NCBI GenBank assembly: GCA_913062735.1
Contig: CAJXWI010000215.1
Location: 1 to 5,326 of the forward strand
Source: an uncultured Arcobacter sp.
GTDB lineage: Bacteria; Campylobacterota; Campylobacteria; Campylobacterales; Arcobacteraceae
Length of the DNA stretch: 5,326 bases
Direction of reading: 5' to 3'
In this document: piece after piece, positions 1-5,326 of the stretch
Layout of the letters: each line of letters begins with the position of its first letter
Position numbering within the stretch: position 1 is the first letter of the stretch
The notes under the pieces: model-generated
What the model saw: the letters and a program-made list of their open reading frames with translations, nothing else
Database searches by the model: none
Told to the model about the DNA's origin: nothing
Program-made: the position numbers and the translations under genes

Positions 1-1585
1 CAACGCCTTCTGCAATTACTTCTAGTTTTAAACTCTTGCATAAACTAATAATGGTTTTACAAATTTCTGAATCTTCAGTATTTTTTGGAACATTATCTAT
101 GAATATTTTGTCAATCTTTAATTTATTTATGGGAAGTTTTCTTAAATAAGCTAAAGAAGAATAACCCGTACCAAAGTCATCAATAGCAATTGAAATACCC
201 AAGTCGCTGATTTCTTTTAAAACCCTGATTGATTTGTCAGGATTTTTCATAATTTGACTTTCACTTATTTCAAACTCAATATCTTCATAACTGTAATTTT
301 CATTATTAAGTAAGTCTTTAAGAAAAGAAATGAAATCATCTTTTTCTAGCTGTTTTATAGCAAGATTAATAGATATTCTTTCGGGTTTTAATTTTTGTTT
401 ATTCCATAAATTTACTTGAGCAAGCGCTTTTCTCATGACTATTCTATCAAGCTCTACTATCATTCCCGTAGATTCAGCAAGGGGAATAAATTCATTTGGA
501 GTAATAAGTCCAAGCGTGGGGTGATTCCATCTAACAAGAGCCTCCATTCCAACTAAGGTATTGTTTTTTGCATTAATTTGCGCTTGGTAATAAACCAGCA
601 ATTCATTTTCTTCTAGTGCTTTTTTTAGCGATGTTTTTAACAAAACACGTTGTAATACTTTATCTGTCATTTCTTTATCATAAAAAGAATAAGTATTTCG
701 GCCACTTCTTTTTGCTTCATACATAGCAGCATCTGAATTCTTTAATAGTGTAGATGCATCGATTCCATCGTTTGGATAAATAGTAACCCCAATACTAATG
801 GTAGTATTAAGCGTATTGTTTTCTACAATAAAAGGTTTTTTAAAAAGTTTCATTATATTGTTTATGAAAACAGAGACATCATCAACGCTTTGGACGTTAT
901 TCAAGATAACAGTAAATTCATCGCCTCCAAGCCTTGCAAAAGTATCTGAATCTCTTATTTTACTTTTTATTCTTTTTGATACTTTAACAAGTATTTTATC
1001 CCCTATATGATGCCCTAAAGAATCATTTATTTCTTTGAAATTATCCAAATCTATAAATAATATAGCAATATTACTGTGATGCCTACGTGCTGATTTTATA
1101 GCTTGTTCTAACCTATCTTTAAACAATACTCTGTTTGGTAAATCGGTTAAAGAATCGTAGTTTGCTAAATGTTCTAGTTCATCTTTTATTCCTTGTAGTT
1201 TCGATTCTTGCTCTTTTTGTTTGGACATATCAATATCTAAACAAAACATTTCAGGAGAGTCGCTGTGTTCTCCTAACATAATATGTGAAGAATAAACATG
1301 AACAGTAGAACCGTCTTTTTTTTGAAGTGGTAGGGCAGAAGGAGGAATAACTATACCATTATTACACCAGTTAGCATGAAATGAAATGATATCGTTTCTC
1401 ATAAAATTAGGAATAATCAAATCTTCAAGTTTTTTACCAATAGCTTCTTCAAAAGAATAACCATATATTAACTCACTGGCTTTATTCCAATAAATGACTT
1501 CTCTGTTTTTATTGTATCCTTGTACAGCAATATTAGGTATTTGGCTGATTAATTCAAAAAATTTACTTTCATTATCATAAATCAT
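1..1585 (-). CDS. PAS-GGDEF-EAL cyclic-di-GMP turnover protein (3' end outside window)
   Basis: This frame is open for 528 codons from ATG at 1585 and leaves the window before its stop. AGGA (minus strand, 1592-1595) six bases upstream supports the start. Seen: a PAS-like sensor at about residues 8-120, a short charged linker, a GGDEF domain at about 140-300 and an EAL domain from about 315. GGDEF opens with DSLTDLPNR (144-152), has DLDNFKEIND (179-188) and an intact GGDEF signature (220-224), preceded by RDSD (211-214), which fits the RxxD inhibitory I-site. EAL retains E348-A-L, N407, E439, DDFGTGYSS (469-477), K490 and the AEGV run at 525-528; probably some 50-80 residues are missing. No signal peptide or membrane helix is visible, so it is likely cytosolic. 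Known for the family: GGDEF makes and EAL degrades c-di-GMP. Both sites look competent here; the net activity and the PAS ligand cannot be told. It is divergent from the metabolic operon, with no obvious link in function. Confidence 0.95.
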   Translation of the reverse strand, partial: MIYDNESKFFELISQIPNIAVQGYNKNREVIYWNKASELIYGYSFEEAIGKKLEDLIIPNFMRNDIISFHANWCNNGIVIPPSALPLQKKDGSTVHVYSSHIMLGEHSDSPEMFCLDIDMSKQKEQESKLQGIKDELEHLANYDSLTDLPNRVLFKDRLEQAIKSARRHHSNIAILFIDLDNFKEINDSLGHHIGDKILVKVSKRIKSKIRDSDTFARLGGDEFTVILNNVQSVDDVSVFINNIMKLFKKPFIVENNTLNTTISIGVTIYPNDGIDASTLLKNSDAAMYEAKRSGRNTYSFYDKEMTDKVLQRVLLKTSLKKALEENELLVYYQAQINAKNNTLVGMEALVRWNHPTLGLITPNEFIPLAESTGMIVELDRIVMRKALAQVNLWNKQKLKPERISINLAIKQLEKDDFISFLKDLLNNENYSYEDIEFEISESQIMKNPDKSIRVLKEISDLGISIAIDDFGTGYSSLAYLRKLPINKLKIDKIFIDNVPKNTEDSEICKTIISLCKSLKLEVIAEGV

Positions 1586-1620
1586 AGATATTCCTATAAC
1601 AATGTATTTGATTATTTTAG

Positions 1621-1648
1621 TTTATCATTATTAAACTTAGCGCATCAA
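1621..1648 (-). promoter_or_regulatory. Possible sigma-70-type promoter for the PAS-GGDEF-EAL gene
   Basis: Read on the minus strand, TTGATG (1643-1648) is followed after 16 bases by GATAAA (1621-1626), about 35 bases upstream of the start codon. The -35 match is good and the -10 match is only partial. In DNA this A+T-rich such matches arise by chance, so this is a weak suggestion. Confidence 0.2.
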
Positions 1649-1680
1649 AAGTGAAATTATCTACTCTAAAAGAAAACTTT

Positions 1681-1725
1681 AAAGATTATATTAAGCTTAA
1701 ATAAAATGTTTCAAAGATTATATTA
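1681..1725 (+). repeat. 13-bp direct repeat AAAGATTATATTA, two copies 32 bp apart
   Basis: The identical 13-mer occurs at 1681-1693 and 1713-1725, and each copy is preceded by TTT (the second with one extra base between). The 32-bp spacing is close to three helical turns, which would put both copies on one face of the DNA. The pair lies 43-87 bases upstream of the operon start, and the second copy overlaps the best -10 candidate. It could be a pair of operator half-sites or a duplicated promoter element. The repeat is seen; a regulatory role is inference. Confidence 0.75.
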
Positions 1726-1726
1726 T
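1697..1726 (+). promoter_or_regulatory. Candidate promoter of the two-gene lysine-type operon
   Basis: TATTAT (1721-1726, five of six matches to TATAAT) lies 18 bases after a weak -35, TTAAAT (1697-1702). An overlapping alternative -10 is TATGAT (1724-1729). Transcription would start near 1733-1737, giving a leader of about 30 bases before ATG 1768. There is no room there for a lysine riboswitch. Low-GC Campylobacterota often lack a recognisable -35, so the exact site is uncertain. Confidence 0.35.
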
Positions 1727-1767
1727 GATAAAATGGTGTATAGATTCCTAGGTTTAAGGAGGATGAT

Positions 1768-2862
1768 ATGCATAAAGTTATTATCTTAGGTTCAGGAAAT
1801 ATTGGTTTTGCATTGGCTTTATTTTTGGCTAAGTCAAATTCTTATGACGTAACTCTCTTAGCTAGAAAAGCAAAAACACTCAAAAAAATCCAAAAAGACT
1901 TAAATATTACTGTTCTAAAAAAAGATCTGGAAGATAAAAAATCCTATGAAAATCTCTTAGAAAACTATGATACAGTTATTTCTGCTTTACCCTATTATTT
2001 GAATATTTTTATTGCAAAACTTGCATTAAAAGCAAATATTAATTATTTTGACTTTACAGAAGATGTGAAAACAACGGAAGCGGTTAAAGAAATAGCTAAA
2101 AAAGCCAAAAAAAATCAAGTTTTTATTCCTCAATGTGGTTTAGCGCCTGGTTTAATTTCTATTTTGGCTTATTCTTTATATCAACAATTTGATGAGGTGT
2201 ATAGTATTAAAATGAGAGTAGGGGCCTTGCCTTTAAATCCTTCTAATAAAATCTTATACAATCTTACTTGGTCAACAGATGGTTTGATTAATGAATATTG
2301 CAATGAGTGTTTTGCAATTAGAGACTCAAAACTAGTCTCTATACAAGCATTAGAAGGCCTTGAGAAGTTTTCTTTAAATGGTTTGGAATATGAAGCCTTT
2401 AATACCTCAGGAGGTCTTGGAACCCTATGTGAGACTCTGGAGAACAAAGTTAAGGAATTAAATTATAAAACCATTCGTTATAAAGGGCATAAGGCTTTAA
2501 TGGATTTTTTAATTAATGATTTGTTTTTAGGAAAAAAAGAAAGAAGAAAAATCCTAAAAGATATTTTAGAATATGCTGTTCCCACTACTAAAGAAGATTT
2601 GGTTCTAATATTTTGTACCGTAATAGGTAAAAAAGATTCAATTTTGCAAGTAAAAACAGATGTCAGAAAGATTTATAATGAAACATTTTATTCCCATAAA
2701 CTGAGTGCCCTTCAAATAACAACAGCCCTTTCTTTATGTACTGTTTTAGATCTTTATGTGAATAATAAACTTAAAAAAACTTCTTTTATTAAACAAGAAG
2801 ATATTAATTTAGAAGATTTTTTATCCAATAGATTTGCACAAAAATTTCTTAAAAAGGATTAA
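1768..2862 (+). CDS. Saccharopine dehydrogenase / lysine 6-dehydrogenase family oxidoreductase
   Basis: Complete at 364 residues; AAGGAGG (1756-1762) five bases before the ATG is a near-perfect ribosome site. The N-terminus is a Rossmann fold with GSGNIG at 8-13. R33-K34 at the end of the second strand, where NAD-preferring enzymes usually carry an acidic residue, hints at NADP(H). The second half carries family landmarks: CGLAPGLIS (123-131), EAFNTSGG (209-216) and YKTIRYKGH (233-241), the pattern I recall from lysine 6-dehydrogenases and, more loosely, fungal saccharopine reductase. Known: these enzymes release or form L-2-aminoadipate 6-semialdehyde, from saccharopine or by direct oxidative deamination of lysine at the epsilon-amino group. 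The ALDH7 gene two bases downstream uses that product, so a role in lysine breakdown is likely. Length and the LAPG motif favour the lysine 6-dehydrogenase side, but saccharopine as substrate cannot be excluded. No membrane segment or signal peptide is seen; cytosolic. Confidence 0.88.
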   Translation: MHKVIILGSGNIGFALALFLAKSNSYDVTLLARKAKTLKKIQKDLNITVLKKDLEDKKSYENLLENYDTVISALPYYLNIFIAKLALKANINYFDFTEDVKTTEAVKEIAKKAKKNQVFIPQCGLAPGLISILAYSLYQQFDEVYSIKMRVGALPLNPSNKILYNLTWSTDGLINEYCNECFAIRDSKLVSIQALEGLEKFSLNGLEYEAFNTSGGLGTLCETLENKVKELNYKTIRYKGHKALMDFLINDLFLGKKERRKILKDILEYAVPTTKEDLVLIFCTVIGKKDSILQVKTDVRKIYNETFYSHKLSALQITTALSLCTVLDLYVNNKLKKTSFIKQEDINLEDFLSNRFAQKFLKKD

Positions 2863-2864
2863 TT

Positions 2865-4409
2865 ATGAATGAAGCTATCCTTAAAACTCTAGGTTTAACT
2901 AAGATCAAAAAAGATGGTTTTTATCCTTCTGTTTTAATAAAGAAGGATTATATATATTCAAAAGGAAATGAAAAACAGGTTTTCTCTCCTATAAATAACG
3001 AAAAAACTGCGCTATTTAGAGAAGTAAATGCCTCTTGTGTCGATGAAACTCTTGATAAATTGCACAAAAGTTTTAAGCTTTGGAGAAAAGTACCTGCACC
3101 TAAAAGAGCCTTATTAATAAGTGAAATAAAAAAACAAGCCATAAAAAGAAAAAAAGACCTTGCGTATTTAATTACTTTAGAATCAGGAAAAATATACGAA
3201 GAAGCCTTGGGTGAAGTGCAAGAGTTTATAGATGTTTGTGATTTTGCTATTGGCTTATCACGGCAGTTATACGGTCTAAGTATTACTTCTGAGCGTTATA
3301 AACATAAAATTATAGAACAATGGTATCCTTTAGGAACCATAAGTATTATTTCTGCTTTTAATTTTCCTATGGCTGTTTGGGCTTGGAATGCAATGCTTGC
3401 TTTAGTATGTGGCAATACCATTTTATGGAAACCTTCCAATCAAGCGCCTTTATGTGCCCTTGCATGTTTTTTACTGGTACAAAAAGCCCTAAAAAAATTT
3501 AAAGATTATCCCCAAGATATTTTTGCTGTAATTATAGCCTCAAGAAAAGTATCCAAGAAAATTTTAAAGAATAAAAAATCTTCTTTAGTTTCTGCAACAG
3601 GCTCAGTAGCAATGGGTAAAAAAATAGCACCTATTATTGCAAAACGCCTAGGGAAATCGCTTTTTGAACTGGGTGGAAACAATGCTCTAATAGTATGTAA
3701 AAGTGCTGATTTGGACCTTGCATTGAAAGCAGTAGTTTTTTCTGCTATTGGAACAGCAGGGCAGAGATGTACCTCTTTACGACGACTCTTTGTGCATAAA
3801 AGTATTAAAAAAGTTTTTCAAGAAAAACTAATAGCTGCGTACAAAAGTTTGAAAATAGGAAACCCCTTTGATGAAAAAAACATTATGGGACCTTTAATTA
3901 ATAAACAAGCCTATGAAAATATGCAAGTGGCCCTGCATTTAATTAAAAAACAAAAAGGAGAAGTCGTATATGGTGGAAAAAGAATACTTAATAAAGAAGA
4001 ATCTAACTCTTATTACGTAAAACCAGCCATAATAAACATAGATCACAAAGCCAAAATTGTGCAAAACGAAACCTTTGCACCCCTTTTATATCTTATGGAA
4101 TTTGAAAATATAAAAGAAGCAATAGAAATGAACAATGAAGTAAATCAAGGTTTATCCTCTTCTATTTTTACAAATGAACTTAAAGAAGCAGAACTCTTCA
4201 CTTCTATTTTTGGCTCAGATTGTGGTCTTGTTAATGTAAATGTAGGAACCTCCGGCGCAGAAATTGGTGCAGCTTTTGGAGGTGAAAAAGATACAGGTGG
4301 GGGAAGAGAAAGTGGAAGTGATGCCTGGAAAAATTATATGAGAAGATTAAGCTCAACCATTAATTACGGAAATGAAACCATTTTATCACAAGGTATTAAT
4401 TTTTCTTAA
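2865..4409 (+). CDS. amaB: L-2-aminoadipate 6-semialdehyde / piperideine-6-carboxylate dehydrogenase (ALDH7, antiquitin/AmaB type)
   Basis: Complete at 514 residues, a normal ALDH7 length. AAGGA (2854-2858), inside the end of the previous gene, lies six bases before the ATG, and the intergenic gap is two bases, so the genes are co-transcribed. Catalytic parts are intact: N166 in AFNFP, K189 in LWKPSN, cofactor motif TGSVAMG (245-251), general base E268 in ELGGNN, nucleophile C302 in GQRCTS, and E402 in ETFAP. The ALDH7 subfamily is marked by ELGGNNA, GTAGQRCTSLRRLFVH, TSGAEIG (462-468) and GGEKDTGGGRESGSDAWK (472-489). E120 and R301 align by eye with residues I recall as contacting aminoadipate in human ALDH7A1. 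Reaction: NAD(P)+-dependent oxidation of aminoadipate semialdehyde to L-2-aminoadipate, in the cytosol. The symbol follows Pseudomonas putida AmaB and is given by family, not by orthology test. A betaine- or other aldehyde role is much less likely. Confidence 0.95.
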   Translation: MNEAILKTLGLTKIKKDGFYPSVLIKKDYIYSKGNEKQVFSPINNEKTALFREVNASCVDETLDKLHKSFKLWRKVPAPKRALLISEIKKQAIKRKKDLAYLITLESGKIYEEALGEVQEFIDVCDFAIGLSRQLYGLSITSERYKHKIIEQWYPLGTISIISAFNFPMAVWAWNAMLALVCGNTILWKPSNQAPLCALACFLLVQKALKKFKDYPQDIFAVIIASRKVSKKILKNKKSSLVSATGSVAMGKKIAPIIAKRLGKSLFELGGNNALIVCKSADLDLALKAVVFSAIGTAGQRCTSLRRLFVHKSIKKVFQEKLIAAYKSLKIGNPFDEKNIMGPLINKQAYENMQVALHLIKKQKGEVVYGGKRILNKEESNSYYVKPAIINIDHKAKIVQNETFAPLLYLMEFENIKEAIEMNNEVNQGLSSSIFTNELKEAELFTSIFGSDCGLVNVNVGTSGAEIGAAFGGEKDTGGGRESGSDAWKNYMRRLSSTINYGNETILSQGINFS

Positions 4410-4420
4410 GAAAAAATACC
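4392..4420 (+). other. A+T-rich hairpin overlapping the stop codon of the ALDH7 gene
   Basis: TTTTTCTTAAGAAAAA (4400-4415) is a perfect 16-bp palindrome containing the TAA stop (4407-4409). Outside it, GGTAT (4392-4396) can pair with ATACC (4416-4420), leaving a three-base bulge. Only three T follow (4427-4429), so it is a poor intrinsic terminator. It may stabilise the 3' end of the operon transcript or be chance in A+T-rich sequence. Confidence 0.35.
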
Positions 4421-4504
4421 GTATAATTTGAGAAAACGCTTTGAGTTACGATAATTAAGATGAGTGTTGTCAGTGTTTTTTCATATTACCTTCCTTGTTG
4501 AAGT

Positions 4505-4525
4505 TATTCATATTTGAATATTTTT
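4505..4525 (+). terminator. Weak intrinsic-terminator-like hairpin
   Basis: TATTCA (4505-4510) and TGAATA (4515-4520) form a perfect six-base-pair stem with a TATT loop, followed directly by five T (4521-4525). It lies about 95 bases past the ALDH7 stop and is the best terminator candidate for the operon. The stem has a single G-C pair, so it would be weak. Confidence 0.35.
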
Positions 4526-4552
4526 ACTTTTGTTATTGAAAACCCATTGAGC

Positions 4553-4639
4553 TGCCAAATTAACAGGCAAATGCTGAGTGGCAATAGATGAGATGCCAAA
4601 TTAACAGGCAAATGCTGAGTGGCAATAGATGAGATGCCA
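4553..4639 (+). repeat. Perfect 41-bp tandem duplication plus a partial third copy
   Basis: Bases 4553-4593 are repeated without mismatch, except at the leading junction, at 4594-4634, and a third copy stops after TGCCA (4635-4639). The similarity extends five bases left with one mismatch (TGAGC at 4548-4552 versus TGAGA at 4589-4593). Each unit contains an inverted repeat, TGCCA ... TGGCA (4553-4557 with 4579-4583 in copy one), with an inner CAG ... CTG, so each could fold as a short stem-loop. The unit length is not a multiple of three. There are no distinct spacers, so it is not a CRISPR array. It sits where base composition changes. Confidence 0.95.
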
Positions 4640-4708
4640 TATAGAGGAGTTGAAGGTGATGTGGGTAATGGGAAAGCATTAGACATTAAGTGGGATCGTA
4701 CAAAATGA
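4619..4708 (+). pseudogene. Possible remnant of the 3' end of a coding sequence (29 codons)
   Basis: From GTG 4619 the frame runs 29 codons to TGA 4706-4708 and reads, after the repeat, MPYRGVEGDVGNGKALDIKW (residues 6-25) and then DRTK. This balanced, G-rich composition looks more like real protein than the surrounding A+T-rich noise. No ribosome site precedes GTG 4619 or ATG 4634, and the frame is closed just upstream by TGA (4616-4618) inside the second repeat copy. It could be the tail of a decayed gene. I do not recognise the family, and chance is a real alternative. Confidence 0.2.
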
Positions 4709-4783
4709 ACCAAGTATATAGTGGTGATTTTGTTATAGCATATCGTGAAATTTGAATGCCGTAACTACAAGTAAGGATACTCT

Positions 4784-5326
4784 ATGAGTCATATCATTGA
4801 ACGATTACTCGCTTTTTCCCTAATAATTATGTTGTCAGGCTGTGGTAGTGATTCTAATAAAAACTCACGACAAATATTCCATCCTAATGAGATACCAGTA
4901 ACCGCAACTATTCTAAATATGGATAACAGAGCACAGCAAACAGAGGTATGGTGTTGGGCGGCCACAATTGAAATAACTGCAAATTACTATGGGGTTTCAG
5001 CTCAGCAATGTGCAACTCTTGCTACGTGGACTGGTTTTGATTGCTGCAATACCTACTCCACTTACTGTGTGAGAGCTGGGAGTAACTATGAAATACAAGA
5101 GAGTCTTCGTTTGCTCGGGTTAAACTCTACTTTTGCATATGCTCCATTAAGTTGGAATCAGTTAACTACGGAAATAAATGCAGGCCGTCCAATGATAATG
5201 TTTTATAGTGATTCATTCTCTGGGCATGTGGTCGTTTTGTTTGGTTATGACGCTGCAACCAAAAAGGTTTACATACACGATCCATATTTTGGTACGTTTG
5301 AAGTAGAGTTTGGTACCTCATTTACA
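4784..5326 (+). CDS. Secreted lipoprotein with papain-like cysteine protease domain (3' end outside window)
   Basis: The frame is open for 181 codons from ATG 4784 to the window edge; AAGGA (4773-4777) six bases upstream fixes the start. Residues 1-20 form a lipoprotein signal: a short polar start, a hydrophobic run (8-17) and the lipobox LSGC with C20 as lipid-modified cysteine; G21-S22 follow. After a linker of about 25 residues comes QQTEVWCWAA (51-60), with likely nucleophile C57 and oxyanion-hole Q51 six residues before it, as in papain. H148 (in SGHVVVLFGYD) and D166 (in YIHDPYFG) complete a catalytic triad. C76, C87, C88 and C95 (QQC, FDCC, TYC) are typical of this AvrRpt2/C39-like papain group and could form disulfides. 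Likely a membrane-anchored periplasmic or outer-surface protease; the substrate is unknown. G+C is about 40% (4801-5280), far above the upstream operon, which suggests acquisition by transfer. A catalytically active peptidase is likely; a toxin or effector role is only possible. Confidence 0.88.
   Translation, partial: MSHIIERLLAFSLIIMLSGCGSDSNKNSRQIFHPNEIPVTATILNMDNRAQQTEVWCWAATIEITANYYGVSAQQCATLATWTGFDCCNTYSTYCVRAGSNYEIQESLRLLGLNSTFAYAPLSWNQLTTEINAGRPMIMFYSDSFSGHVVVLFGYDAATKKVYIHDPYFGTFEVEFGTSFT

Larger units (their letters stand above)
4410..4783. other. Gene-free stretch between the operon and the lipoprotein gene
   Basis: No convincing gene lies here. From left to right it holds the right arm of the hairpin at the ALDH7 stop, an isolated TATAAT (4422-4427) with no good -35, a terminator-like hairpin (4505-4525), the 41-bp tandem repeat (4553-4639), a short open frame that may be a gene remnant (4619-4708), and the leader of the lipoprotein gene. 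G+C goes from about 25% (4501-4560) to 42-43% (4561-4680), then about 33% (4681-4740). Confidence 0.8.

Noticed and set aside
798..1010. Plus-strand open frame of 70 codons
   Set aside because: It lies entirely within the GGDEF-coding region on the other strand, has no ribosome site and shows no motif; it is an antisense shadow.
1586..1767. Lysine riboswitch upstream of the operon
   Set aside because: The region is short, strongly A+T-rich, and lacks the G-rich conserved helices of the L-box; the predicted leader is only about 30 bases.
1763..1789. Alternative ATG at 1763 inside the ribosome site of the dehydrogenase gene
   Set aside because: It is out of frame, reaches a stop after eight codons, and sits on top of the AAGGAGG; ATG 1768 starts the Rossmann fold at the usual position.
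2181..2447. Minus-strand open frame of 88 codons
   Set aside because: It is antisense to the conserved second half of the dehydrogenase gene and has no recognisable features.
2948..3142. Minus-strand open frame of 64 codons
   Set aside because: It is antisense to the N-terminal part of the ALDH7 gene and is unsupported.
4433..4481. AAAACGCT / AGTGTTTT hairpin followed by T residues as a terminator
   Set aside because: The loop would be about 31 bases with a G-T pair in the stem, so it is much less plausible than the compact hairpin at 4505-4525.
4548..4639. CRISPR array or integron attC site
   Set aside because: The copies abut with no unique spacers, there are no cas genes, and I find no attC core pair (RYYYAAC with GTTRRRY) in proper arrangement.
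4504..4713. Minus-strand open frame of 69 codons across the tandem repeat
   Set aside because: It has no convincing ribosome site, its composition is dictated by the repeat, and its 3' end runs through the terminator-like hairpin; the short plus-strand frame is at least as plausible.

Overview
The window is about 28% G+C over most of its length (28% in 240 bases hand-counted inside the gene at 1768-2862). The genes have strong AAGGA-type ribosome sites, a very A-rich codon choice, and a cytosolic PAS-GGDEF-EAL protein. This suggests a low-GC Gram-negative bacterium. An Arcobacter-like member of the Campylobacterota is my best guess, from general resemblance only.

Layout: (1) 1-1585, minus strand: the N-terminal 528 residues of a PAS-GGDEF-EAL protein of cyclic-di-GMP turnover, cut off by the left window edge. 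(2) 1586-1767: a divergent intergenic region with a 13-bp direct repeat, AAAGATTATATTA, whose copies sit 32 bp apart. (3) 1768-4409, plus strand: a two-gene operon, separated by only 2 bases, encoding a saccharopine dehydrogenase / lysine 6-dehydrogenase family oxidoreductase and an ALDH7 (antiquitin/AmaB) aldehyde dehydrogenase. (4) 4410-4783: a gene-free stretch with two weak hairpins, a perfect 41-bp tandem duplication, and a short open frame that resembles a gene remnant. (5) 4784-5326, plus strand: the first 181 residues of a secreted lipoprotein with a papain-like cysteine protease domain, cut off by the right edge.

The two operon genes make a coherent metabolic pair. The first would form L-2-aminoadipate 6-semialdehyde, in equilibrium with piperideine-6-carboxylate, from saccharopine or directly from lysine. 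The second would oxidise it to L-2-aminoadipate. No lysine-ketoglutarate reductase is visible, so the upstream substrate is open.

From about 4550 onward G+C rises to about 40-43%, which marks the right end as probable accessory or transferred DNA. The tandem repeat lies at this compositional boundary. I see no transposase, integrase, tRNA, rRNA or CRISPR array, and no clear evidence of a wholly new system. The most unusual part is the 4550-5326 segment.
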